A stretch of DNA of 64,000 bases from Agapetus fuscipes. Taxonomy: Eukaryota > Arthropoda > Insecta > Trichoptera > Glossosomatidae. Each line of letters starts with the position of its first letter. Position 1 is the stretch's first letter. Location: NCBI GenBank assembly GCA_951799405.1, contig OX637342.1:6696001-6760000 (forward strand). The letters run 5' to 3'. A program made the translations under genes and the position numbers. The notes below the pieces were generated by a model that saw only the letters and a list, made by a program, of their open reading frames with translations, ran no database searches and had not been told where the DNA came from. Shown here in pieces: positions 21,757 to 32,824 of this stretch.

Positions 21757-21978
21757 GCTCTAGCGGGAAAACAAGAATGCTTTGAGCATCTTTCTGAAGG
21801 CTGTCTCATCTTCCTGGACTCTCAGCCTCTCTGAGAGAGCATTCCATGCCGCTGGCCCGGCAACACGGAAAGAGTGGTTCCCGAAAACTGTGCATGACCC
21901 AGCCGAACTCAGAGTAACGCCCCTTTTACCCTTGGGGTGGCTAATGCCACTAAACGGTGCTATATAAAAATTGGCCAA
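21757..21978 (-). pseudogene. LINE reverse transcriptase C-terminus fragment
   Basis: A 72-codon minus-strand frame carries the end of a CR1/L2-like LINE polyprotein: NHSFRVAGPAAWNALSERLR, then a short helix ending FRKMLKAFLFSR. The pattern FxVAGPxxWNxLPxxxR...FKxxLKxxLF is the hallmark of this C-terminal region. Everything upstream, including the catalytic domain, is missing, so this is a 5'-truncated insertion. A (TTA)n-like stretch after the stop may be its tail. Confidence 0.8.
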
Positions 21979-21984
21979 ACACTA

Positions 21985-22240
21985 TTGATATGATTATAGC
22001 TCAGTTTGTAGAGTGCTTGCGTTCCATGCCGCGAGCTCGGGTTCGATTCCCACCGAGTGTGTCAGAAATGATTTCCCGATTCGGTGTTTATTTCAAACAA
22101 AAAATAAAATACCGGCAAGATTTACTCATCCTTCATTAGAAATGAGTACTTGCTCCCTCGGGAGCTGGGAAATCTCCCCTTCAACTGAAGTGGTTGGCGT
22201 AAGTGTGGGGCTTTTTTTCAATGTCTCAAAACAAAGAAAA
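21985..22240 (+). mobile_element. SINE family A, head and body
   Basis: The head has TTATAGCTCAGTTTGTAGAG and the perfect B box GGTTCGATTCCC. The body has GATTTCCCGATTCGG, ATACCGGCAAG and CTCGGGAGCTGGGAAAT. The 3' end is truncated after AAGTGGTTGGCG. Confidence 0.88.
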
Positions 22241-22316
22241 CACAACACAAACCACAGCACTACGCCGCAATAAAGGATCAGGACATTAACTTCCACATCA
22301 CCAACAACTCTACGCA

Positions 22317-22535
22317 GGCGCGCAAAACGCAACGCAACGCAACGCAACTAAGCTACACATATAGTGTAACTTCTTGCCGCGTTATCATCAACGCATGTGG
22401 CGAGTTGAACCTATTTATTTTTACAGGTAAGAGGGCCAGCCTTACGCCAACCACTTCAGTTGAAGTGGGGGTTTACCAGCTCCCGAGGGGACTGGTACTC
22501 ATTTCTTGTGAAGGCTGTGTAAACCTTGCGCGCAT
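22317..22535 (-). mobile_element. SINE family A, 3' body, inverted relative to the previous copy
   Basis: Minus-strand copy whose 3' end is a repeated CGCAACGCAACGCAACG run. It contains ATGTGTAGCTTAGTTGCG (reverse sense) and the CTCCCGAGGGG block, and it lacks the head. With 21985-22240 it forms a second inverted SINE pair. Confidence 0.85.
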
Positions 22536-22732
22536 GGGGTATAGGCCTACATTGCAGAATAAATATTTTCTTCCATTCCTTTTCATTTGAAATTGACTGA
22601 AGTGCTTACAATGGCTACAATGGAATATAAATTTTGAATTTAAATCTGAATATCAAGCTTAAATGTTTTTTCACCATGTATTGCCTACCTTTTGCGCATT
22701 TGCCCGTATGAGATGCACGCCCCTGACTTTAC

Positions 22733-22920
22733 GGCACTATAACCAGTGTCATAGACCCCTATAGTCTCTGAAATCTAGAGAGTCTCCTGCACAGGATTCC
22801 TTAAAAACATTACAGTTACTGCAGCTGAATTATTTCTGAAATGTTTTTTTAAGAAATCCCGTGCGGGAAACTCCATAGATTTAAGAGACTCTGGGGGTCT
22901 ATGACACTTGTTGTAGTGCC
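22733..22920. mobile_element. Palindromic MITE (188 bp)
   Basis: Arms of about 80 bp are reverse complements: GGCACTATAACCAGTGTCAT at the left pairs with the ATGACACTTGTTGTAGTGCC right end, continuing through the AGACCCC, AGAGTCTC and GGATTCCTTAAAAA blocks. One arm alone recurs at 56379-56455. The target duplication is not clear. Confidence 0.8.
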
Positions 22921-22971
22921 ACATAGGTGTTTACGAGTTTGTTCGTCGCCACAAAGCGCCAATAGGTACTC

Positions 22972-23180
22972 AAGCAAGACCCAGTTGCTGTTAGGCTGGA
23001 TGGACTTTTAGTAACCGGTCTTCGGTAAAAGTTTTTATAATTTTTTCAACCCAGCGAAGAGAATATTTGGAAATATAAACAGTATATTTTTTTGTGCTCC
23101 ACGGGGATTCCAACCCACAACCTGCCATTTACGAGTGCGAAGTGTTGCCACTGGACCATGGACCACTCATAAATGATTGC
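22972..23180 (-). mobile_element. tRNA-derived SINE, family B
   Basis: On the minus strand the head reads GGTCCAGTGGCAACACTTCG with B box GGTTGGAATCCCCG, followed by GGAGCACAAAAAAATATAC, TCTTCGCTGGGTTGAAAA and the 3' segment CATCCAGCCTAACAGCAACT. The same arrangement occurs at 56053-56235. Confidence 0.85.
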
Positions 23181-24699
23181 ATGGAAGCTTGAAGCAACAA
23201 CACTTAGCTTGCATTCTGTGTTCCCCACGCGGTATGGGATATGACAAGTGTTTCAGGGAACTGGCGACGTCGTCAGGCGCGCATTCTGGGCGCGCCGCGA
23301 CGCTTCATTAGGCAGACTAATGCCTCGCGACACCGCTAGGGGCGGACGACACTACTTCCTCCTCCCACCACCCTAAACCGAAGTATTCAACTTCACGTTA
23401 AAACTTAAAACAACATACATACGGTAAAGAAGATAGAACTTGAGCTATTCGAACTGTACTAAGGCGTTAATGTGGTTTGGTCAATAAGAGTCAGCAGACT
23501 GCTTCTTTTCTTCTTTATTTGGATCATAGATCTGTTTTACCAAATAGTGAGAGCTACATCAAAGAGGCTGAAGTTCAGTTATAGGTATGCTATTAGCTTC
23601 AGTAACATCGAACCATTTACTTTTAGAGTCATGGGCACGCCTCTGACCTAGAGGTTCTAGTTTTGTCGTGCCGTTGCTTTCACTTCACGCCTTTCGCCAC
23701 TTGAGAAAATATATAGCTTTGCATGAGCGTCCATGTTCTGTGGGTCCTTCTGACACATACATACAGGACGGGTACGAGGAGGGTTTGAGCATATCCTTCT
23801 ATCTTTTTGGCGGTCTTCCAGGGAGGCGAAAACCCGGTAGGATTTCATTTGGAAAAATAAATAGGATCCTAGAACCGTTTTTTCTATCAAAGTGATAACA
23901 TTGCAAGTGAAGTATCACCAAGTGAAGCGACTCCGCATGAGTTGTATGAACTTGGTGGGTGGAGGTGGGTAAAGTGCCCTTCCAAACTCTCCATCTGGCT
24001 CTGCTCTATCTATTTACAATAAAACATCCTTTGTATCACAGGTCCGCGTTATGTCTTCATTGCGGATTTTGACCCTTCGACACTTTCCTTTTATAATTCA
24101 CATTGACACATTGGTCCAATACACATACAAACACTGCTCACGGGAAATTACCTCTGATGAACATAATACAAACAAGCACTCAGGGGACAATTTAACTGAA
24201 GTTCATATAAATCAAATGTAATGAACATTCGAATCCTTTTATTATCCACAACCAATGTATAAAACTTATACGTTCAATAGACTCTCTGTTTTAGTCTCAA
24301 TACAACGCTTAAGTTAAGTTTAAACGTTGTATTTTATACTAAGGGCTCAGCGACTTCCTTATTTGGGGTCTTCGTACTAGAATTAACAATCTTGACGAGA
24401 GATGTTGAGGAACTGGCTTTCAATGTGAGCTCCCAGATGTGTATTGACAGTACAAAAACAAAACGACGCGCCTGAGTTAATTTTAAAATGTAGCTAGACT
24501 AATCGTTTCCTAAAATGCGCTTCTTTCACATGCTCTATATGAACTTTTAGTACTTACTTATTTTCCTCTTTCGTGAAATATGACTTCGTATTTTTTAAAA
24601 GAAGTTTGAAATAATGAACTAAAGGTGAACAATTGATTTGATACTTTGTCATGAATGTATCGCCTTAATTTTGATAAATTTAGTAATCTTACTAATTCA
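23181..24699. other. Spacer with two small dispersed repeats
   Basis: Positions 23905-23990 (CGACTCCGCATGAGTTGTAT) match 43548-43632 in inverse orientation. Positions 24110-24200 (CACATTGGTCCAATACACAT) match 25845-25930. No gene is supported; overlapping frames at 23657-23895 on both strands have no motif. Confidence 0.5.
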
Positions 24700-24915
24700 A
24701 GTCTTTGACCTGAGGTTGGTATGAGGCTGACCCCCCCATACTGTACAAAATGGTTCACTTGTCAAAGGTCACCCCTGTTTCATGAAAGGTCTGCAAAAGT
24801 TGCAGGGTGTATGCTCATTTGAATTTTGGATTTTAATTTATTTTACACATGTCTGTTTGTGGGCATGCCCTCAATATCAATCTTAAATGTTAGCATATCT
24901 TTACGACTTAGATTA
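24700..24915 (+). mobile_element. Diverged TTAGA-tail repeat copy
   Basis: Keeps GAGGTTGGTATGAGGCTGAC, TCACCCCTGTTTCATG, GGGCATGCCCTCAATAT and a single TTAGATT end. Confidence 0.75.
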
Positions 24916-24933
24916 TGGAATATAGAAGTCCCC

Positions 24934-25040
24934 ATTGAGTGTTTTAGAAATGATTTGCCGTTTCGATGTTAATATTAAACAAAAAGTAAAATACTGGCAA
25001 GGCTTACTCAAACTTCACAAGAAATGAGAAATCAACCCTT
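24934..25040 (+). mobile_element. SINE family A body fragment
   Basis: Contains GAAATGATTTGCCGTTTCG, AAATACTGGCAAGGCTTACT and TTCACAAGAAATGAGAA. Head and 3' end are absent. Confidence 0.75.
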
Positions 25041-26190
25041 CATATAAGACCACATAAGGTATTGAAACCATACATTCAGTTCAATCAAACTTATTCTGCT
25101 CAGAAAGGTTGAATTGCTTTCATCGGTATTTATTTTTTGTAAAAACTAAAATAAATAAACGTGGTCACATAAGTCTTTCTCTTTTAAACCGGCTCACTTG
25201 AGATATTGAAAAATCATATTTGTCCAAACAAAACAAGATGAAATGAAATTGTTGAACTTTAAGAGTAAACATTAAATACAAGTATAAAACCATAAGTTTA
25301 AGCTCTACGATAGCGATTATAGATATCGTATGTGAACTAAAACAGCACTCTATGTGAACGTTTTAGCTTCCATAAATCTTTGATGCAACTCCATGGTTGC
25401 TTCAAACTTTGGGTTCTCCTACTGGTCACACAGTTTGTTCTGCAGCTGTATGGTTCCCTGAAGGTCTGAGCAAACAGCAATTGAGTTATTGCATTTTCTG
25501 TGACGCCAACTTCCGCGCTGTGAGAGAGACGTCCCATGACGCGGCAGACCGCGGAAATGGATGGTGGAGCCGAACCTTTCATGTGTTGTGCTTAAAAAAT
25601 ATGAAGTTTAACAATTTGTTTGAGTAAGGTATACAAAGATGCTCATATTTATCGAAATTAATTGAGTCTATGGTGAAGCACTGTTTGTCGTCGTTTGGGT
25701 TTGTTTGTCTTGTATACCATTAAATTTGATTCAAAGATGACCTCTGAATGAAATTGTCTTTAGAATCACAATAGACACGTAAAACACGATACTGTGATAG
25801 TTGTTTTTAATATTTTCAAAATAAATTTCTAGCATTCACAAGACACATTGGTCCAGTACTCATACAAATATTGCTCATGTAAAATTACCGCTGTTGGAGA
25901 TAAGACAAACTAGCGCTAAAGGTGAAGAACAGTCAATAATAGTAATGCACTATGAGACTGTCATTTTTCATTCAAATAACTCACTTAGAGCTGCTCCTAC
26001 ACTATCTTCGTCATAGAAAGGATAATAACGGGCGTAGACGGAAAAAATATTTGGCAAATTGCAGTAAAATTTTGTTATAATTTATTTCTTTTTAATTTCC
26101 GAAAGCAAGAATTTGCATGTGATAAAAATGAGCATGGGGTAATAGTGAACTCTTTTGTTACTCCATTATAAAAAATAAACGAATTCAGTG
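25041..26190. other. Spacer, no supported gene
   Basis: A hairpin-repeat copy lies at 25330-25380 (AACTAAAACAGCACTC). Antisense-overlapping frames at 25337-25627 have no motif. Positions 25845-25930 match 24110-24200. Confidence 0.45.
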
Positions 26191-26194
26191 TTAG

Positions 26195-26370
26195 ACTGGT
26201 CGGAATCTAGCGGTTAACGATCGGACTAGGAATTAAAGACGATGGGCTTGATTTCTGGCGCAGAAAAAAAAAACATCAAAAAATATTCTTCGTTGGGTTG
26301 AAAAGTTTCAACTATCAAAGATGATCACAAAAGATCCATTCAGTTTTACATAAATGCAAGCCTACCTTGT
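26195..26370 (+). mobile_element. Diverged SINE family B copy
   Basis: The head is degraded (TCTAGCGGTTAACGATCGG), but TCTTCGTTGGGTTGAAAAG and AAAGATCCATTCAG match the family B body and 3' end. Confidence 0.65.
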
Positions 26371-26483
26371 AAATTGGCGATTTCTATAGCAACAACCAAG
26401 AATGTTAAAAGCTCTTGAGGGTGTGACACCAAAACCAAGTCCTTACCGAGTCAATCAACCTGATACTTTTTTGTTTTTTGATC

Positions 26484-26703
26484 AATAGGTTGGTATGAGG
26501 CTGACCCCAATTCTGTATAAGAAAGAGTTCACTTTTTCACCTGGTTTCGAGGAAAGGCGGAGAGAGTTGTAAGCTTCATGTTCATGTGAGCTTTGGTATA
26601 TTTTGTAAATCATGTTTAAGCATAAACTAGTACGTATCTGCTTGCGGAAATGCATTTGATGTGAATCATAAATGTTAATATATCTTTGCAACATAGATTA
26701 TAT
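26484..26703 (+). mobile_element. Diverged TTAGA-tail repeat copy
   Basis: Starts ATAGGTTGGTATGAGGCTG and keeps AAATGCATTTGATGTGAATC. Its 3' part and the 80 bases beyond match 4740-4880. Confidence 0.7.
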
Positions 26704-27094
26704 AGGGAATACAAGTCAAGTAACTCTATTATATTTGCATTGGAAGTGGGCAAACCTTGTTGAACAAAAACAAGAATCCTTTATTATATTACCCTTCGTC
26801 GTCGTCATTCGTCGTCGAGTTTCGATTTTCAAAATCAATGCCATCACAGCAGATGAAACACATTCATGCTCTATAGCAAATTAATTTTTGTATATATGCT
26901 GCAATGCGGCGAGCTTACGCGTGTGTGTTTACAAATGTATGAAAACTTTTAGGAATTAATCTGTTTGTTCATACTAAAAATGTATGGAACAATATTGACA
27001 TCTAGCGGCAAAACGTAAAAGTTTTTTTTACATTTTCTTTTATTTCATGCAAATTAAAAATAAAAAAAAAGCCAAATAAAAATGGATTTCAATC
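26704..27094. other. Short spacer
   Basis: Continues the match to 4796-4880 for about 80 bases, then AT-rich sequence without recognisable content. Confidence 0.4.
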
Positions 27095-27426
27095 TGTAAT
27101 CTAAGTTGCAAACATATATAACATTTGAGATTCATATTACATGCATTCTTACGAGCAGACATGTATAAGTTCTAATCTAATCTAATCTAAGCTGCAAAGA
27201 TATATATCATTTAAGATTTATATTAAATGCATTCCCACAAGCAGATATGTATAAGTTCCCGCTTACATATGCTGCATGTGTACTTACAACATAACAGCCC
27301 ATTCCAAATGAACATAAGCCCTGCAACTCTTGCCAACCTTCCCTGAAACAAAGGTGAATTTGCAAAGTAAACCATTTTTTAAAGTATGGGTGGTCAGCCT
27401 CATACCAACCTATAAGTCAAGAAAAT
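27095..27426 (-). mobile_element. Partial plus full TTAGA-tail copies leading into the array
   Basis: A truncated copy (27095-27172) is joined to a full copy (27173-27426) that still has a three-unit TCTAA tail. The full copy ends TATAAGTCAAGAAA and is followed by the AATTATTTTGTG linker seen between array units. Confidence 0.8.
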
Positions 27427-27446
27427 TATTTTGTGTATTTCTTTAC

Positions 27447-29411
27447 ATAATCTAAGTTGCAAAGATACATACCATTTAAGATTCATATTAAATGCATTCC
27501 CACACGCAGACAGGTACAAGTTCACGCTTACAAATGCCCAATGTGGACTTGCAAAATAAAAAAACTAATCTCAAATGAACATAAGCCCTGCAACTTTTGC
27601 CGACTTTTCCTCAAACAGAGATAAAATTTGCATGGTAAACCATTGCTTACAGTATGGGTGGTCAGCCACATACTAACCTTTTAGTCAAGGAAATTATTTT
27701 GTTTAGTTCTATAATCTAAGTTGCAAAGATACATACCATTTGAGATTCATATAAAATGCATTCCCACAAGCAGACAGGTACAAGTTCACGCTTACAAATG
27801 CCCAATGTGGACTTGCAAAATAAAAAAAACTAATCTCAAATGAACATAAGCCCTGCAACTCTTGCCGACTTTTCCTCAAACAGAGATAAAATTTTCATTG
27901 TAAACCATTCTTACAGTATGGGTGGTCAGCCACATACTAACCTTTTAGTCAAGGAAATTATTTTGTTTAGTTCATTAATCTAAGTTGCAAGATACATACC
28001 ATTTGAGATTCATATTAAATGCATTCCCACAAGCAGACAGGTACAAGTTCACGCTTACAAATGCCCAATGTGGACTTGCAAAATAAAAAAACTAATCTCA
28101 AATGAACATAAGCCCTGCAACTTTTGCCGACTTTTCCTCAAACAGAGATAAAATTTGCATGGTAAACCATTGCTTACAGTATGGGTGGTCAGCCACATAC
28201 TAACCTTTTAGTCAAGGAAATTATTTTGTTTAGTTCATTAATCTAAGTTGCAAGATACATACCATTTGAGATTCATATAAAATGCATTCCCACAAGCAGA
28301 CAGGTACAAGTTCACGCTTACAAATGCCCAATGTGGACTTGCAAAATAAAAAAAACTAATCTCAAATGAACATAAGCCCTGCAACTCTTGCCGACTTTTC
28401 CTCAAACAGAGATAAAATTTGCATTGTGAACCATTGCTTACAGTATGGGTGGTCAGCCACATACTAACCTTTTAGTCAAGGAAATTATTTTGTTTAGTTC
28501 ATTAATCTAAGTTGCAAGATACATACCATTTGAGATTCATATTAAATGCATTCCCACTAGCAGACAGGTATAAGTTCGCGCTTACAAATGCCCCATGTGG
28601 ACTTATAAAATAAAAAACTAATCTCAAATGAACATAAGCCCTGCAACTCTTGCCGACTTTTCCTCAAACAGAGATAAAATTTGCATTGTGAACCATTGCT
28701 TACAGTATGGGTGGTCAGCCACATACTAACCTTTTAGTCAAGGAAATTATTTTGTTTAGTTCTTTAATCTAAGTTGCAAAAAATACATACCATTTGAGAT
28801 TCATATTAAATGCATTCCCACAAGCAGACAGGTATAAGTTCGCGCTTACAAATGCCCTTATGTGGACTTATAAAATAAAAAACTAATCTCAAATGAACAT
28901 AAGCCCAATATATAGAATATATTATTAAGTTCTATAATCTAAGTTGCAAAGATACATACCATTTGAGATTCATATTAAATGCATTCCCACAAGCAGACAG
29001 GTATAAGTTCGCGCTTACAAATGCCCCATGTGGACTTATAAAATAAAAAACTAATCTCAAATGAACATAAGCCCTGCAACTCTTGCCGACTTTTCCTCAA
29101 ACAGAGATAAAATTTTCATGGTAAACCATTCTTACAGTATGGGTGGTCAGCCACATACTAACCTATAAGTCAAGGAAATTATTTTGTTAAGTTCTATAAT
29201 CTAAGTTGCAAAGATACATACCAATCGAGATTCATATTAAATGCATTCCCACAAGCAGACATTTATAAGTTCACGCTTACACATAATGCATGTTGACTTA
29301 CAACATAAAAACCCAATCTCAAATTAATATAAGCCCTGCAACTCTTGCCAATCTTCCCTGAAACACAGCTGAAATCTTTAAAGTGAACCATTTTTTAAAC
29401 TATGGGTGGTC
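27447..29411 (-). repeat. Tandem array of eight TTAGA-tail units
   Basis: Units start near 27447, 27711, 27975, 28238, 28501, 28764, 28934 and 29197. The period is about 263-264 bases, except for one unit shortened to about 170 (28764-28933). Each carries the family core in minus orientation plus the shared linker AATTATTTTGTTTAGTTC. The first four units alternate two variants (see findings). The (TTAGA)n tail is reduced to one repeat in the array. It is therefore satellite-like expansion of a mobile repeat by recombination, not eight separate insertions. Confidence 0.93.
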
Positions 29412-29884
29412 GATTTTCTTTTACAAAGGCTGCATGTTTTTATTTTACATGTTTTCCGAATTTTAACGCGAGGAAACTATGCGCAATATACACATTCACC
29501 AAATGTTAAGGGGTTGAGCTGCGTAGCAGCCAGGGGCAACGCCCCTAGTTCTTATTATAATATAAAAATAATTAAAAAGTACAACTTCAGTACAATACGT
29601 ATATATGTATGATGTTATACAGACTCGTGTTGTCCATCACTTGCCGCTGTTGCAGTTGTGTCTCCGTTTGATTATTCGTGCACACCCTGTGGTGGTGATG
29701 CTGATGATTGAGGTCATTCAACTGCCGCCCCAACGGCTCCTCTAATTAATTACTGAACCCCAACTACGCAAAATCACGTCTTAACTCAACCAAAGCGTTT
29801 CACCAAAAATGTACACCTGCTAAAACTCTCAGAAGAGGCACTGCTTTCATTTCTTTACTTTTTGGTAAAATGCTGGATATTATT
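29412..29884. other. Spacer between the array and a LINE
   Basis: Positions 29800-29875 hold a hairpin-repeat copy (CACCAAAAATGTACACC ... GAGGCACTGCTTTC). Nothing else is recognised. Confidence 0.45.
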
Positions 29885-32824
29885 TTTTATTTTTTTATTT
29901 ATTGAAATAATATAAACAAGTTTACATTTCCCAGGAGTTACATAAACTCATTTGGGACTTAGTACTTATACTCTTACACAATACTAGCCATACAATATAA
30001 TTAAAAAAATATTAATAAAATAACAATTACTGAAGCAAACAAAGACAGAAGAGAATTAGCGTCTCATACCCAAAATAAAACAAAATCATCACACTGGTAC
30101 AGCATCATTGTAAAAAGACTCTAAGAAATAAGACTTTATTGCATCATTTTGTTGTTTATTTTTCATATCCCTCTTTATTTTTATCGGAAGTCCATTGTAT
30201 AGGGACTGTGCAACATTTGAAAGAGACCTCCTTCCAAACTTTGTCGATCGAAAACCTTTAATATGTAGATTTTCTGAGCTTCGAGTATTATAATTATGAA
30301 AATCATTATTATAATGGTACTCTAAATTTGTGTGAATTGAGGATTTTAGAATTTTAATAATGGTGACAGTGATGTCGTACAATGGTAGGACCTTGAATGG
30401 AAGAACATTGCTCTGTCGATAAATGTCCTTCACGCATGTATCCCATGGTATGCCAAGAATGTTCCTCAAAGCTCTGTTTTGCACAACTTGCAGCTCCGAT
30501 ATTTGTTTTTTGGTGGCAACCCCCCATATGCAAGTAAGATACGAAAGGTGGGAATGGATCATGGCATAGTAAATAGCGAGTAATGTTGACTTTGGAAGTA
30601 AATCCCTTAGTCTGTACAGAACGCCAGTAATTGGCACTATTTTTGATTTAACATGGTCAAATTGGTAATTCCAAGAAAGTTGTGGATCAATATATAAACC
30701 AAGATATCTAACAAAGCTGACTTTATCAATATTATTCGATCCAATAGTAATATTAAAGGACATATTTCTCGATTTTCCAAACAGCATATATGACGTTTTC
30801 TTGACATTCAAACTTAATTTATTTAACCTTAACCAATTAGCAAGATGTGAAACATCTCTTTTCATTAAATTTTCTAGTTCTTCTCTCGTTTGCGAATGAT
30901 AGAAAATTATGGTATCGTCTGCGTATAGTTGGAGGGTACCTCGAATATCCCATGTAGTTATATCATTGATATAAACAAGGAAAAGAAGAGGCCCGAGAAT
31001 AGAACCTTGGGGTACACCACATTGTATTTTAGTGAATTCGCTGGAATATTTCCCAATTTGAACTGCACAGGATCTATTTGTAAGATAATTGGTAAACAGT
31101 TTTAATGGAGTTCCTTTGATTCCCAAATGTTCCAATTTATTCAGCAGAATTTTGTGGTCGACCGTATCAAAGGCTTTCTGTAAATCTACAAAAATGCCTG
31201 CGACATATTGGCCATCATCTAAATTTTTTTGTAAATTCGATATGAAATCAAAGACTGCACATTTTGTGTTAGAATGCTTCCGAAATCCATACTGTTGTGG
31301 TGCAAGAATCTTGTTAGAAATGAGATATTCGGTGAATCTATCTTTGATGACATGTTCAAATATTTTTGAAAATATTGAAAGTATCGAGATTGGTCGATAG
31401 TTGGAAACATTTTTTTTACAGTTGCCTTTATAAATCGGGACTATTTTTGCTATCTTAAGCTGATCTGGAAATATACCACTTGACAGTGAATCGTTTATTA
31501 AAAGTACAAGGTGATCAGCTAACTGATCCTGACAGATTTGGACAAGCGCAGGCGTGATACAATCAACACCAGGAGCTGATCTCTTCTTAAGATTTGAAAT
31601 AATAAGCAAGATTTCCGATTTACTTGTTTTAGGCAAACTAAAAAAACAATTTGCTCTGGGTACAGTTCTAATTGTGCATGTGTCACCTGAAAGTGATTGA
31701 ATTCTATCTGCCAACGAAATACCAACTGAGGCAAAAAAATTATTGAATTCTGTGCAGATTTGATTTGGTTCCTTTATCTCTGTATCATCTTTTAAAATGC
31801 AATCAACTTGGGTTTTTTCATCTCTCGTAGTGTTCGATAGGATTGAATTTATTGTTTTCCATGTTTGTCTAGGGTTATTAGCATTTTGTGAAAAGACATC
31901 CTTATAGTACATATTTTTTATATATCTCCTATAATTTGTGACCTTATTTCTAAATTTGACTTTAAGATGTTTCAGAGACACATTTGAAGGATCCTGCTTC
32001 CACTGTTTGAAAATTATATTTCTCTCTTTTATAAGTGAGTCCAATTTAGAGTCAAACCAAGGTGTGTTTCCTTTACGTCTGTCTCCTATTTTGAATTTAG
32101 GTGTAAATTTACAAGAATCCACCACTCCATGAAAACATTCTATAAACTTAGCATAATTTGAGTTGACATCTTCTCTTTCATCATAAGGAAATTTTTGAGT
32201 CCTTAGACATTCCTTCAGCATTACATTGTTTATTTTGGGGTACATGAGCATCGGTGTGGGCAATCTATTGTTTGAATTCAATTTTAAACTATTGTAATAC
32301 TCAATAATCAAAATGCTATGATCACTGATTGGAGTATCAATATTTGATATGGTATAACATATGCTATTCCTATTAGATATAATGTGATCAATCAAAGACT
32401 CACTTGTTTCTGTGGTTCTTGTTGGAAATACTCTGTTGCATATGAAAAAACTATATGACTCTAACGTATCGCAATATTTTTTATTAGATTGAGAGACTTT
32501 ATTTATGTCAATGTTGAAGTCACCTATGATTAGTGTGTCTTGTTTGGAATCTTGTAACACTGCTTCCAAATTAATCATAAAATCACTCAAATCAGAGTCA
32601 GGCTTCCTATAAATTGCAAAAATATTGAATTTTTTAAAAAGTTTACTTTGCACACTTAAGCCCAGAATAGAATTGTCAGTGGTGGTAGTTTTGATGATGG
32701 TTCTACTTAACATGTTGTGGGTATAAATTGCCACTCCTCCTCCTCTTCTACTGATGCGATTGGCAAATGCACCTTGATAGCCTTCAATATTAAAAAAAGC
32801 CTCATCCCCTTCATTCAGCCAGGT
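29885..32824 (-). mobile_element. 5'-truncated non-LTR retrotransposon (LINE)
   Basis: One long minus-strand frame encodes endonuclease and reverse transcriptase. It is followed by about 200 bases of 3' UTR ending in an AATAAA-containing A-rich tail at 29885-29910. The 5' end is cut inside the endonuclease: the frame starts with TWLNE, the early catalytic-region motif, immediately after a stop at 32825-32827. ORF1 is absent. The uninterrupted frame suggests recent insertion. Confidence 0.9.
30089..32824 (-). CDS. LINE endonuclease-reverse transcriptase polyprotein (N-terminally truncated)
   Basis: The frame is open for about 911 codons. It carries the C-terminal two thirds of an AP-type endonuclease: GDFNID, SLIDHIISN and SDHSIL motifs, roughly at residues 71, 113 and 137 counted from the Val (GTG) codon at 32734. 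Then comes a reverse transcriptase with YRPIS (446), DLQKAFDTVDH (517), GVPQGSILGP (573) and the catalytic YADD (604-607). The C-terminus has the HNYNTR...FGRRSLSNVAQSLYNGLP pattern common in the CR1/Daphne/Kiri group. The enzyme nicks DNA and primes reverse transcription of its own RNA at the target. No complete start region exists, so this copy is unlikely to move itself although its catalytic motifs are intact. Clade is a judgement from motifs only. Confidence 0.92.
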   Translation of the reverse strand, partial: TWLNEGDEAFFNIEGYQGAFANRISRRGGGVAIYTHNMLSRTIIKTTTTDNSILGLSVQSKLFKKFNIFAIYRKPDSDLSDFMINLEAVLQDSKQDTLIIGDFNIDINKVSQSNKKYCDTLESYSFFICNRVFPTRTTETSESLIDHIISNRNSICYTISNIDTPISDHSILIIEYYNSLKLNSNNRLPTPMLMYPKINNVMLKECLRTQKFPYDEREDVNSNYAKFIECFHGVVDSCKFTPKFKIGDRRKGNTPWFDSKLDSLIKERNIIFKQWKQDPSNVSLKHLKVKFRNKVTNYRRYIKNMYYKDVFSQNANNPRQTWKTINSILSNTTRDEKTQVDCILKDDTEIKEPNQICTEFNNFFASVGISLADRIQSLSGDTCTIRTVPRANCFFSLPKTSKSEILLIISNLKKRSAPGVDCITPALVQICQDQLADHLVLLINDSLSSGIFPDQLKIAKIVPIYKGNCKKNVSNYRPISILSIFSKIFEHVIKDRFTEYLISNKILAPQQYGFRKHSNTKCAVFDFISNLQKNLDDGQYVAGIFVDLQKAFDTVDHKILLNKLEHLGIKGTPLKLFTNYLTNRSCAVQIGKYSSEFTKIQCGVPQGSILGPLLFLVYINDITTWDIRGTLQLYADDTIIFYHSQTREELENLMKRDVSHLANWLRLNKLSLNVKKTSYMLFGKSRNMSFNITIGSNNIDKVSFVRYLGLYIDPQLSWNYQFDHVKSKIVPITGVLYRLRDLLPKSTLLAIYYAMIHSHLSYLTCIWGVATKKQISELQVVQNRALRNILGIPWDTCVKDIYRQSNVLPFKVLPLYDITVTIIKILKSSIHTNLEYHYNNDFHNYNTRSSENLHIKGFRSTKFGRRSLSNVAQSLYNGLPIKIKRDMKNKQQNDAIKSYFLESFYNDAVPV

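Noticed and set aside
27447..29411. CRISPR array
   Set aside because: Regular spacing is present, but the whole unit repeats, including the linker, with no unique spacers. The context is a eukaryotic repeat family.
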